A DNA stretch of 64,000 bases from an uncultured Lachnospiraceae bacterium (GTDB lineage Bacteria; Bacillota; Clostridia; Lachnospirales; Lachnospiraceae), in assembly GCA_947594855.1 (NCBI GenBank), contig CANQEL010000004.1:62001-126000 (forward strand), read 5' to 3'. Made by a program: the position numbers and the translations under genes. Of the stretch, positions 16,219-23,885 are shown piece by piece (within the stretch, counting starts at the first letter, position 1; the number at the start of each line of letters is the position of its first letter). Below the pieces are notes generated by a model. It ran no database searches. It was not told where the DNA came from and saw nothing but the letters and a program-made list of their open reading frames with translations.

Positions 16219-18273
16219 ATGCAGACACAGCCTTTAAATCAAATAGACATTTTGATAGTAGATGATGATGTAATCAATCTGAAGCTTGCAGAACGCATTT
16301 TGGGGGAAGAATATAGTATTATTACTGCAAGGTCGGGAGAAAAAGCGCTGCAGCTGCTTGCAGAGTATTGTCCGAAACTTATTATGCTGGATTTACATAT
16401 GCCGGATATGGACGGCGAGATGACAATGAACGAGATACAGCAGAATGAAGAATGGGCTAAGATACCTGTTATTTTTCTGACTTCGGACAGCGCGCCTGAG
16501 ACAGAACAGAAATGTTTTGATATAGGGGCTGCGGATTTTGTTGTTAAGCCTTTCGTGCCGATAATCATGAAAAGCAGGATAAGCCGTATAATAGAATTCT
16601 ATAGCATGAAAAATAATCTGGAGGATAGGCTGAACGAAAAAAGCAGGCTCATTGAAACGGTGTCGTTAAATTCAATCATGGCAATCGCTAATACGATAGA
16701 TGCAAAAGATGCGTATACAGCCGGACATTCCAGAAGAGTTGCCAAATGTTCGGAAGAGATTGCAAAAAAACTGGGCTGGGATGAAAAAGAGGTACAAAAT
16801 ATTTACCGTATCGGACTACTGCATGACATAGGCAAAATCGGAGTACCTGATTCGGTACTCAATAAGCCTACAAAATTAAATGATGAAGAATTTGCACTTA
16901 TAAAAAAACATCCTGTGATAGGAGGCGAGATTTTAAGAGATATTAAGACGATACCCGGCGTTTCGGACGGCGCAAGGTATCATCATGAGCGTTATGACGG
17001 CAAAGGATATCCTTCCGGTTTAAAAGGGAAAGATATCCCGCTTTGTGCAAGAATCATTGCTATTGCCGATGCATATGATGCAATGACGTCTAACCGTATT
17101 TACAGGGCAAAGCTTCCCGACATGAAAGTCGTAAATGAATTTGATAGGTGTAAAGGTACACAGTTTGACCCGGAGATAGCAGATGTATTTGTGGGTATGC
17201 TTAAAGACGGTTTCTGTATAGAAAATGAACACAGAAGGAAAAATGAAAATGTCAGGGGAGAGGATACGCCTGACTGGGCTTTAGAAAGCAGCGCGCTGCT
17301 TAATAAGGTTCTTTTAGACTATAATGAAGGCAAAGGTTCCGTAGATTTTCTTACCGGACTTAATAACAGAGGGTATGGCGAGGCAAAGATAGGAAAGCTG
17401 CTTATGGAAGGGCATAAAGGCGCAATGTTTGCCATTGACCTCGATAATTTTAAAATGATAAATGATACATATGGACATCTTATGGGGGATAAGGTGCTGA
17501 AAGTGCTTGCTGCCACATTGTCGTCAGATATATCTGATAAAGATGTTGTATGCCGTCTCGGCGGTGATGAGTTTGCAATGTTTTTGACTGATACGGTTGA
17601 ACGTGAAAAAGTTGAAGAACATGCAAAGAATATAATGCACAATTTTTCTGAAAATATGGCGGATATAGAATGTGGAACCGGCATATATCTGTCTATAGGT
17701 ATTGCCTTAAGCCCTTTAGATGGAAAAGATTTTTCAATGTTGTATAATAATGCTGATAAAGCTCTGTATTATGTAAAAAAGAGCGGCAAAAATTCATATA
17801 GTTTCTTCAGGGATGCATATACAGGCAAACTTAAAAACAGACCAAATGCTGACCTCGATCATATAAGGTATGTCCTTGAAGGAAGAATGGACAATACAAG
17901 CGGCGCATTTAAAATACAGTATGAGGATTTCAGCAATCTTTACAATTATCTGGCAAGATGCGTTAAACGTAAAGGCCAGATGGTACAGACACTGCTATTT
18001 ACCTTTGGTAATGAGGGAAGGGAATATCTGGATAATGCAGTATATGAAGAGGCAATGGAAGCCCTTGAGGTAGCCATAGCATATTCGCTGCGTATGGTAG
18101 ATGTCGGAAGCAGATACAGCAGTGTGCAGTATATAGTTATACTTGTAGATACAAATATAGAGAACGGAAGAAAAGTTGCAGAAAGGGCAATTAATCAGTT
18201 CTATAAGATATATTCAGGTTCTGGAATTGCACTTTCATATGATATACAGACTATGACGATAAATAACCAGTAA
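16219..18273 (+). CDS. REC / HD-GYP / GGDEF cyclic-di-GMP response regulator
   Basis: This 684-residue soluble protein has four parts. Residues 8-125 are a receiver with phosphoacceptor D58 in LIMLDLHMPDMDG. Residues ~145-330 are an HD-GYP phosphodiesterase with HDIGKIG and HHERYDGKGYP intact. Residues ~370-530 are a diguanylate cyclase with intact GGDEF (CRLGGDEFAMF); the spot for the inhibitory RxxD site reads SDKD, so product inhibition is probably lost. Residues ~540-680 resemble a degenerate second GGDEF fold (RYSSVQYIVIL where R-x-GGDEF would be). It can both make and break c-di-GMP; the net activity is probably set by phosphorylation. No histidine kinase is nearby. It follows the coiled-coil gene by 16 bases. 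Confidence 0.93.
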   Translation: MQTQPLNQIDILIVDDDVINLKLAERILGEEYSIITARSGEKALQLLAEYCPKLIMLDLHMPDMDGEMTMNEIQQNEEWAKIPVIFLTSDSAPETEQKCFDIGAADFVVKPFVPIIMKSRISRIIEFYSMKNNLEDRLNEKSRLIETVSLNSIMAIANTIDAKDAYTAGHSRRVAKCSEEIAKKLGWDEKEVQNIYRIGLLHDIGKIGVPDSVLNKPTKLNDEEFALIKKHPVIGGEILRDIKTIPGVSDGARYHHERYDGKGYPSGLKGKDIPLCARIIAIADAYDAMTSNRIYRAKLPDMKVVNEFDRCKGTQFDPEIADVFVGMLKDGFCIENEHRRKNENVRGEDTPDWALESSALLNKVLLDYNEGKGSVDFLTGLNNRGYGEAKIGKLLMEGHKGAMFAIDLDNFKMINDTYGHLMGDKVLKVLAATLSSDISDKDVVCRLGGDEFAMFLTDTVEREKVEEHAKNIMHNFSENMADIECGTGIYLSIGIALSPLDGKDFSMLYNNADKALYYVKKSGKNSYSFFRDAYTGKLKNRPNADLDHIRYVLEGRMDNTSGAFKIQYEDFSNLYNYLARCVKRKGQMVQTLLFTFGNEGREYLDNAVYEEAMEALEVAIAYSLRMVDVGSRYSSVQYIVILVDTNIENGRKVAERAINQFYKIYSGSGIALSYDIQTMTINNQ

Positions 18274-19183
18274 GTATAACATAACATATGATTCCGCTTA
18301 ATATGGCGCATATGATTTTATGTATAAAATATACAGATATGGAAAGGCCGGAACCTTTTATTGCGCTTTTAGTTTGTAAAAGCGCGGATATACCTCCAAA
18401 GCCACACATTATGGCAGCCAGTATGCAGCCTGTTTTGGCAGAAAAAGCCGCTCCGGCGCTTCCAAGCAGATTGACGCCTGTTGTGATTTCAAGTAAACCT
18501 GATATCAGTATGGAGAAGTAATCAGGTAAAGGCAGAAGCTGAATAATATTTGCAGCAATGGAAAATATTATTATGTATGCTCCTATCATGAGAAGCACCT
18601 CACAGCTTTTCATAACAACCTGCTCAAATAATGAATATAAAGATATATTACCTGCCCTATTATATGCGGCAGGTATTTTATTTGTCTGATTATATGAAAA
18701 TAACCTGTCTTTTTTATATAATAATCTGTAAAGAATATTTATTATAAAAGCTGTTATTATGGATGCGGGTATGACAGAAAGCCATATAATGTATCTGCCT
18801 GCGGTGTCCTTAAGGCAATAATAAGAAACGTAGCTTATCATAAAGACGGGGCTTGCGTTATTGCAGAATATCATAAGAATCTGTCCGTTTTCCTTGGAAA
18901 GGGTTTTTCTTTTTACCATTTCACTTATATTCATTGCACCTGCCGGATAACCTGACAACATACCTGTAAACACAGGATAGAAGGGCATTAACCTGTCAGG
19001 GCATATATCAAGTTCTATAATAAGCCTTGTTACAACAAAGAACGGAAACAATGTGGGAACAACAGTATTAAACCACAGAAGAATACCGTTTTGTGCTCCT
19101 TTTACGCATATGCCGGGAATTGCTATAAGTGCTATAAGAGATATAAATATTAATGCTAATAAGGTATAAGGATATTTTTTCAT
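18251..19183 (-). CDS. ylbJ: YlbJ-like sporulation integral membrane protein
   Basis: This 310-residue protein has about eight hydrophobic segments and the nucleoside-recognition (Gate) pattern GILLWFNTVVPTLFPFFVV and MLSGYPAGAMN. YlbJ/SpoIVA-region proteins are needed for spore cortex formation in Bacillus. Its position next to tmcAL (ylbM) and near rsmD matches the conserved Firmicutes order. It overlaps the convergent REC/HD-GYP gene by 23 bases, leaving no room for a separate terminator. Presence of the gene suggests sporulation ancestry, although some non-spore-formers keep it. Confidence 0.85.
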   Translation of the reverse strand: MKKYPYTLLALIFISLIALIAIPGICVKGAQNGILLWFNTVVPTLFPFFVVTRLIIELDICPDRLMPFYPVFTGMLSGYPAGAMNISEMVKRKTLSKENGQILMIFCNNASPVFMISYVSYYCLKDTAGRYIIWLSVIPASIITAFIINILYRLLYKKDRLFSYNQTNKIPAAYNRAGNISLYSLFEQVVMKSCEVLLMIGAYIIIFSIAANIIQLLPLPDYFSILISGLLEITTGVNLLGSAGAAFSAKTGCILAAIMCGFGGISALLQTKSAIKGSGLSISVYFIHKIICAILSGIICYVILTGYLSS

Positions 19184-19228
19184 ACCATATTATATGATTA
19201 AATAACTTTATTTAGGACTGCTGGTTAA

Positions 19229-20452
19229 TTATATAATTACAAGACCATTGCTGTATTCATTTTTGGCTGTGGGATTTATTTTTAGCGTTGTCTGTATATA
19301 GCGGTAGATATCTGCTGAACGTATGTCTTCTTCAAAAAGCATCTTCCCATAATAAGAATCAATTAGATTTTCTGCTGCTGCAGGTCTGGTTATTACAGGT
19401 ACTGATGAATTGGCGGCAATTAATTTCATAAGCTTTTCAGAACCCTTTTTAAAACCTAATACTCTTATATAGGAAACAGGGTATTTTTCATTCAGGGAAG
19501 GTGTATCATGTATATCATATTTTTTTATTCCAAGCATTATATGGGTAAGGGCGCGCATAACCCTTGTATAGGTTATCTGCTTTGACTTTATGAGTGCGGC
19601 AAATGCTTCAAAACCGGTAAATGAATAAAGGTTTCTTTTTATTCTGTTTGCAATATCGCTGCTTACGTCAAGATAGTCATGTAATGAAGCGGAATTATTC
19701 TGAAGCTGTGAATATAAGAGCGTTGAGAAGTCATTTGTATTAATAATATTTTCAGGAAGAAGGCTGTAGGCTTCTTCCGGCATATAATTTTTAAGGTATG
19801 ATGTATCTTTGTTATTATTTATATATCTGCGTATAGCGGAGGAGCTGCATATATTTTCTGCATGTTCATACAGGTTATCGGTGAGATATCCTTTGTCAGT
19901 TCTTTTAATTGTGTGTGGAACAATGCGCAGATTTTTGCAGGCGCGCAGATATTCAATTGCTAGTATGTTATTCGGGGTATAGGAAATATCGGTTATACCC
20001 GTGCATATGTCAAGCGCTTTCTGTCTTGCGGCAGGATATGACATACCGGATTTTATGCAATTTTTTAAAACGGATGAATATTCGGCAGGTTCATTTATTA
20101 ATATATCTGATACTTTAGATAAAGTATCAGGGTTTCCGCTTTCACTTCCGAAGCATAAGTCCGTAACGATTCCCAAAGAGGCAAGTGTATTTACTGCAGA
20201 TACGGCAAATCCTTCTGCGCTTGATGTCGCATATCTTACCGGAAGTTCAATTACCAGGTCACAGCCGGCAAGAAGAGCGGTTTTGGTACGCAGATATTTA
20301 TCGCAGCACGCAGGTTCACCGCGCTGTGTGAAATTTCCGCTCATTACGCATATTATATAATCGGCATTACATATGTCACGTGTCCGTTCAATATGATACA
20401 AATGCCCGTTATGAAGCGGATTGTATTCACAAATAATACCTGCAACTTTCAT
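19229..20452 (-). CDS. tmcAL: tRNA(Met) cytidine acetate ligase (YlbM/TmcAL)
   Basis: This 407-residue cytosolic enzyme of the nucleotidyltransferase superfamily makes N4-acetylcytidine at the wobble base of elongator tRNA-Met, using acetate and ATP in characterised members. The start VAGIICEYNPLHNGHLYH has the HxGH-type ATP motif, and VVMSGNFTQRGEPACCDK-like blocks follow (here CVMSGNFTQRGEPACCDK). AAAGGAG precedes ATG 20452; an in-frame ATG six codons upstream overlaps that site. It is cotranscribed with ylbJ. ackA, whose reaction connects acetate and ATP, is divergent from it. Confidence 0.92.
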   Translation of the reverse strand: MKVAGIICEYNPLHNGHLYHIERTRDICNADYIICVMSGNFTQRGEPACCDKYLRTKTALLAGCDLVIELPVRYATSSAEGFAVSAVNTLASLGIVTDLCFGSESGNPDTLSKVSDILINEPAEYSSVLKNCIKSGMSYPAARQKALDICTGITDISYTPNNILAIEYLRACKNLRIVPHTIKRTDKGYLTDNLYEHAENICSSSAIRRYINNNKDTSYLKNYMPEEAYSLLPENIINTNDFSTLLYSQLQNNSASLHDYLDVSSDIANRIKRNLYSFTGFEAFAALIKSKQITYTRVMRALTHIMLGIKKYDIHDTPSLNEKYPVSYIRVLGFKKGSEKLMKLIAANSSVPVITRPAAAENLIDSYYGKMLFEEDIRSADIYRYIQTTLKINPTAKNEYSNGLVII

Positions 20453-20481
20453 ATAAAAGCTCCTTTGCAATAATATTGTAT

Positions 20482-20510
20482 ATTTTATCAGTTATATTTT
20501 TTATGGTCAA
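20482..20510 (-). promoter_or_regulatory. sigma-A promoter for tmcAL-ylbJ
   Basis: On the minus strand TTGACC and TAAAAT are 17 bp apart, about 30 bases before the tmcAL start. It lies almost back to back with the ackA promoter, only 6 bp apart, so the two RNA polymerase sites may compete. Confidence 0.68.
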
Positions 20511-20516
20511 TAATCA

Positions 20517-20545
20517 TAGACAAATATTTTCAGTTGGCGTATAAT
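20517..20545 (+). promoter_or_regulatory. sigma-A promoter for ackA
   Basis: TAGACA and TATAAT are 17 bp apart, with a perfect -10 box, about 44 bases before the ackA start. Confidence 0.72.
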
Positions 20546-20588
20546 GGTTGTTGTTTGTAAAGAATATTTTTCAGGAGGTTAAATTAGT

Positions 20589-21782
20589 ATGAAGGTTTTG
20601 GTTATTAATTGCGGCAGCTCTTCATTAAAGTACCAGCTTATAGATTCTGATACTGAAAAAGCGCTTGCTGTCGGAATATGTGAAAGAATAGGAATAGAAG
20701 ACGGTATATTCAAATATGAGCCGGCAGACGGAGAAAAGGTTGTTATAAATAAGGATATGCCTGATCATGAGGTTGCGGTACGTATGGTTCTTGACGCATT
20801 GGTTAATCCTGAGTACGGAGTTGTAAAGAGCCTTGATGAGATTGATGCTATAGGACACAGGGTAGTCCACGGCGGAGAAAAATTTGCATCATCAGTAAAG
20901 ATTGATGATGAAGTAATTAAGGCCATTGAAGAGTGTAATGAACTTGCGCCGCTTCATAATCCTGCCAATCTTATTGGAATCAAAGCGTGTCAGTCAATTA
21001 TGCCGGGCGTTCCGAATGTCGCAGTTTTTGACACTGCATTTCATCAGACGATGCCAAAGAAAGCGTATCTGTACGGACTTCCTATTGAATATTATGATAA
21101 ATATAAAATACGCCGTTATGGATTCCACGGAACAAGCCACAGCTATGTATCAAAAAGAGCGTGCGAGGTTATCGGGCTTGACCCCAAAAACAGTAAAATA
21201 ATAGTATGCCATCTTGGGGGCGGCGCAAGTATAAGCGCTGTAAAGAACGGGCAGTCAGTAGATACAACAATGGGACTTACTCCTCTTGAGGGTCTTATAA
21301 TGGGAACGAGAAGCGGAGATATTGACCCGGCAATAATAGAATTCATTGCGCATAAGGAAAATAAGAACATAGATGAAATAATGAATATACTTAATAAAAA
21401 CTCCGGAGTATATGGATTATCCGGAAAGGTGTCAAGTGATTTCAGGGATCTTGATAAGGCTTCAAATGAAGGAAACGAGCTTGCAAGGCAGGCGGTAGAA
21501 GTATTCTGTTATAATGCCGCTAAATATATAGGCGCTTACATTGCCGTAATGAACGGCGTGGATGCAATTATATTTACCGCAGGTCTTGGCGAGAACGACC
21601 ATGTTGTAAGAAAGCAGATTATGAGTTATTTTGAATATATGGGAGTTAAGATTGACGAAGAGAATAATAAAAAGCGTTCAGAAGAAGTTATGATATCGAC
21701 TCCGGATTCAAAGGTAAAAGTATATATAATCCCTACTAATGAAGAGCTTGCTATAGCAAGAGAAACGGTAGCGCTTATATAA
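20589..21782 (+). CDS. ackA: acetate kinase
   Basis: This 397-residue enzyme of the ASKHA fold converts acetyl phosphate and ADP to acetate and ATP, a main energy step of fermentation. VLVINCGSSSLKYQL, GHRVVHGGEKF, FDTAFHQTMP, RRYGFHGTSHSYV, CHLGGGASI and the C-terminal FTAGLGEND are all present, at standard length. AGGAGG precedes the ATG. The usual partner, phosphotransacetylase, is not in the window. No DUF177 gene follows; rpmF comes next with its own promoter. Confidence 0.98.
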   Translation: MKVLVINCGSSSLKYQLIDSDTEKALAVGICERIGIEDGIFKYEPADGEKVVINKDMPDHEVAVRMVLDALVNPEYGVVKSLDEIDAIGHRVVHGGEKFASSVKIDDEVIKAIEECNELAPLHNPANLIGIKACQSIMPGVPNVAVFDTAFHQTMPKKAYLYGLPIEYYDKYKIRRYGFHGTSHSYVSKRACEVIGLDPKNSKIIVCHLGGGASISAVKNGQSVDTTMGLTPLEGLIMGTRSGDIDPAIIEFIAHKENKNIDEIMNILNKNSGVYGLSGKVSSDFRDLDKASNEGNELARQAVEVFCYNAAKYIGAYIAVMNGVDAIIFTAGLGENDHVVRKQIMSYFEYMGVKIDEENNKKRSEEVMISTPDSKVKVYIIPTNEELAIARETVALI

Positions 21783-21792
21783 AATAAAATTG

Positions 21793-21821
21793 TTGACAAA
21801 ACACATTTTACCCAGTATAAT
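21793..21821 (+). promoter_or_regulatory. perfect consensus sigma-A promoter for rpmF
   Basis: TTGACA and TATAAT match consensus at all 12 positions with a 17-bp spacer. It starts 10 bases after the ackA stop and should be one of the strongest promoters in the window. Confidence 0.88.
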
Positions 21822-21834
21822 AGGTGAGGTGTGA

Positions 21835-21858
21835 GCGGAGTTAATGCTGTAATTCCGC
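21835..21858 (+). promoter_or_regulatory. leader hairpin of the rpmF mRNA
   Basis: GCGGAGTTA and TAATTCCGC pair over 9 positions (one G-U) around a 6-base loop. The hairpin begins only about 7 bases after the expected transcription start and ends before the AGGAGG ribosome site. It could stabilise the 5' end of this ribosomal-protein mRNA or be a binding site; no known riboswitch fits. Confidence 0.45.
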
Positions 21859-21884
21859 AATAGTTTGTTAGGAGGTGTAATAGA

Positions 21885-22073
21885 ATGTCAATATGTCCTA
21901 AGAATAAATCATCTAAGTCAAGGAGAGATAAAAGACGTGCTAACTGGAAGATGACAGCACCTAATCTTGTAAGATGCAGTAAATGTGGAGAACTTATGAT
22001 GCCGCACCGTGTATGCAGAAGCTGCGGTTCGTACAACAAGAAGGAAGTTATCCAGATGGCAGAAGAAGCATAA
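21885..22073 (+). CDS. rpmF: ribosomal protein bL32, zinc-binding form
   Basis: This 62-residue large-subunit protein has the bL32 start PKNKSSKSRRDKRRANWK and a zinc ribbon of two pairs, CSKCG and CRSCG. It is therefore the C+ (zinc-dependent) version. AGGAGG lies upstream of the ATG. It is a single-gene transcript bounded by its own promoter and terminator, lacking the upstream DUF177 partner often seen in relatives. Confidence 0.96.
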   Translation: MSICPKNKSSKSRRDKRRANWKMTAPNLVRCSKCGELMMPHRVCRSCGSYNKKEVIQMAEEA

Positions 22074-22087
22074 AAAAATATGACTGC

Positions 22088-22135
22088 AAAAGGCCTGTTA
22101 TTGTATGATAGCAGGCTTTTATTTTATTTATCGGC
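22088..22135 (+). terminator. rho-independent terminator after rpmF
   Basis: AAAAGGCCTG pairs with CAGGCTTTT (one bulged G) over a 14-base loop, followed by a T-rich run. It isolates the rpmF transcript from the recombinase gene. Confidence 0.72.
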
Positions 22136-22158
22136 AGATTTCTTCGGAGGTAAATATA

Positions 22159-23001
22159 ATGGGAAGGATAATAACACAGGACATTATTCAAAAATTCGGG
22201 GTATGGCTTAGATTGGGAGAAAAGAGCAAAAATACGGTGGAAAAGTATATACGGGACGTAATGGCTTTTTATGAGTATCAGAACGGTATGGAAGTGACTA
22301 AAGAAGCGGTAATAGCCTATAAGCAGCAGCTTATCGACGACGGATATGCCGCGCGGAGTGTAAATTCCATATTATCAAGTTTAAACAGTCTGTTTTCATT
22401 TCTGGGCTGGCACAGTCTCGGGGTAAAGTCGCTAAAGCTTCAAAGGCAGGTGTTTTGTCCGGAAGAAAAGGAACTGACTAAAGCAGAGTATGAACGTCTG
22501 TGCCGGACGGCGCAGAAGAATCACAATGAACGGTTGTATTTAATTTTACAGACTATATGCGGAACGGGGATTCGGGTTAGCGAACTGCAATATATTACCG
22601 TAGAAGCAGTTAAATCGGGCGAGGTTGGCGTATCGCTGAAAGGTAAGACACGCTCAGTATTTCTGGTCAAAAAGCTGCAAAAAAAACTGTTGTATTATAT
22701 AGCAAAGCAAAAAATTAAATCCGGAGCGGTTTTTGTTACCCGTACAGGAAGACCGGTAAGCCGTACAAATATATGGAGAGAAATGAAAGCGCTTTGCGCC
22801 AAGGCGGATGTAAACCCCAACAAGGTTTTCCCGCACAATCTGCGGCATCTGTTTGCAAGGGTTTTCTATGGACTTGAGAAAGATATTGCCAGGCTGGCGG
22901 ATATACTCGGTCACAGTAACATCAATACTACCCGTATCTATATAATATCTACCGGAATTGAACATCGTAAACGGATGGAGAGTATGCGGCTGGTATTATG
23001 A
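22159..23001 (+). CDS. tyrosine recombinase (candidate DNA invertase)
   Basis: This 280-residue phage-integrase-family enzyme has an N-terminal SAM-like core-binding domain (FGVWLRLGEKSKNTVEKYIRD, residues ~5-85) and a C-terminal catalytic domain. All catalytic residues are visible: Arg in GTGIRVSEL, Lys in LKGKTRSVF, HNLRHLFAR (H-x-x-R), LGHSNINTT (His) and the nucleophile Tyr in TRIYIIST. ATG 22159 has GGAGG 7 bases upstream; the in-frame upstream start has none. The gene ends 22 bases before a pair of inverted repeats built like tyrosine-recombinase sites, so it is the likely switch enzyme. CGG and CGC arginine codons are more frequent than in neighbouring core genes, suggesting acquisition. 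Confidence 0.93.
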   Translation: MGRIITQDIIQKFGVWLRLGEKSKNTVEKYIRDVMAFYEYQNGMEVTKEAVIAYKQQLIDDGYAARSVNSILSSLNSLFSFLGWHSLGVKSLKLQRQVFCPEEKELTKAEYERLCRTAQKNHNERLYLILQTICGTGIRVSELQYITVEAVKSGEVGVSLKGKTRSVFLVKKLQKKLLYYIAKQKIKSGAVFVTRTGRPVSRTNIWREMKALCAKADVNPNKVFPHNLRHLFARVFYGLEKDIARLADILGHSNINTTRIYIISTGIEHRKRMESMRLVL

Positions 23002-23023
23002 AAATACGTGCAGTCATACTGAA

Positions 23024-23046
23024 GCAACATAATCAGCATTATGTTG
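23024..23046 (+). repeat. left inverted repeat of the invertible segment
   Basis: This 23-bp site matches the reverse complement of 23287-23309 perfectly. Internally it is two 9-bp arms in inverted order (CAACATAAT and ATTATGTTG) around an asymmetric CAGC centre. That is the form of a tyrosine-recombinase core site: two binding arms and a short directional spacer. Confidence 0.88.
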
Positions 23047-23092
23047 TATACGTATCGGTTATTGCTCGTAACAATTCCCCTATACATTCTAT

Positions 23093-23121
23093 AATTTAAC
23101 ACAATTTTATTCTTTTTTCAA
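23093..23121 (-). promoter_or_regulatory. promoter inside the invertible segment, now pointing left
   Basis: On the minus strand TTGAAA and TAAATT are 17 bp apart, and TGT just before the -10 box makes an extended -10. As drawn, it transcribes leftward through the left repeat and antisense into the recombinase gene. After inversion it would lie near the right repeat and drive the glycosylase/adhesin operon. Confidence 0.6.
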
Positions 23122-23286
23122 TGATTTTTTGATATACTGTATGTTTTATACGGAAATTGTCTGAATAAATCAACGCCAAAAAGCCTGTTCAAATGTAAAA
23201 GATGAAAAGGCTTTGATTTTTATACTCATTTTAATTTCTGACATACCTGTAAAATAGCTGTGTACGCATTCTTTTTTATCATACTG

Positions 23287-23309
23287 CAACATAATGCTGA
23301 TTATGTTGC
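23287..23309 (-). repeat. right inverted repeat of the invertible segment
   Basis: This is the reverse complement of the left repeat, identical over 23 bp; the central tetramer reads GCTG instead of CAGC. It lies 38 bases before the ATG of the glycosylase gene, so in the ON state it would be part of the mRNA leader, where its arms could fold into a 9-bp hairpin. Confidence 0.88.
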
Positions 23310-23347
23310 AATACAGATTACTTCAATAATTGAAATGGAGGGCTATT

Positions 23348-23866
23348 ATGCGTTGTACAGAAAAAGACAGAGATATTTTTTCACAACCGGCAGATGATTT
23401 TGGTAAGTGGCTTATAGGCAAGCTGTTATGCCGCCGCCTGTCTGACGGTTCGGAATTGCGTTTCAGGATTACCGAAACGGAAGCGTATTGCCATGACGAT
23501 TCGGCATGTTATGGTAAAGACGGTAAAATAACGGATGCTACTGCGCCGCTTTTTGACAAAGGAGGAGTCTGTTGTATTTATGCAAATATGCTTTTAATCG
23601 TATGCGGTAAACCTGATGAACCGGATAATGTTTTAATTAGACAGGCAGGAGATGAAAGTAAATGTTGTAAAGGACCTGTTTTGCTGTGTGAAACTCTTGG
23701 TATAAATAAAGAGATGCACGGTAGGGATTTGCTTGATTCCAACTCGCCTCTTTGGATAGAAGATGATGGAAAGAGCGTAAGCTGTTATGCGGCGGAGCGT
23801 ATTGGTCTGGGTAAGGATGTCTTAAAAAAAGATAGGGAAAAGAAACACAGATTTACTGCTATATAA
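23348..23866 (+). CDS. DNA-3-methyladenine glycosylase (AAG/MPG family)
   Basis: This 172-residue base-excision enzyme belongs to the AAG family, which removes alkylated and deaminated purines by flipping them out of DNA. The catalytic glutamate block RITETEAYCHDDSA and the start DFGKWLIGKLLCRR are recognisable. CIYANM aligns with the segment holding the intercalating tyrosine, and NVLIRQAGDE with the later conserved block. It is shorter than most members (about 200 residues), and the central segment diverges from the usual YGMH pattern, so activity may be altered. ATG 23348 follows GGAGGG. It is the first gene after the invertible segment; a repair enzyme leading a surface-protein operon is unusual. 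Confidence 0.85.
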   Translation: MRCTEKDRDIFSQPADDFGKWLIGKLLCRRLSDGSELRFRITETEAYCHDDSACYGKDGKITDATAPLFDKGGVCCIYANMLLIVCGKPDEPDNVLIRQAGDESKCCKGPVLLCETLGINKEMHGRDLLDSNSPLWIEDDGKSVSCYAAERIGLGKDVLKKDREKKHRFTAI

Positions 23867-23885
23867 AAGAAGGAGGATAAGTGAA

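Larger units (their letters stand above)
23024..23309. other. putative invertible promoter element (inverton)
   Basis: A 240-bp segment (23047-23286) is bounded by a perfect 23-bp inverted repeat. It contains no plausible gene. It holds one good promoter (minus strand, 23093-23121) and a weak hairpin (AAAGCCT at 23180-23186 with AGGCTTT at 23208-23214, long loop). The octamer TCATACTG occurs just outside the left repeat and just inside the right one. The segment sits between a tyrosine recombinase and a tight operon with a surface protein, the classic layout of phase-variable promoters in gut bacteria. In the present orientation I see no convincing rightward promoter, so the operon would be off; inversion would aim the internal promoter at it. 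Confidence 0.75.

Noticed and set aside
23024..23046. Inverted repeat read only as a terminator of the recombinase gene
   Set aside because: It can fold as a hairpin, but no T run follows, and a perfect inverted copy 240 bp away with a reversed asymmetric centre is better explained by site-specific recombination. A dual role is not excluded.
23134..23139. Rightward TATACT as a -10 box inside the invertible segment
   Set aside because: No acceptable -35 hexamer lies 16-18 bp upstream, so it does not change the OFF reading.
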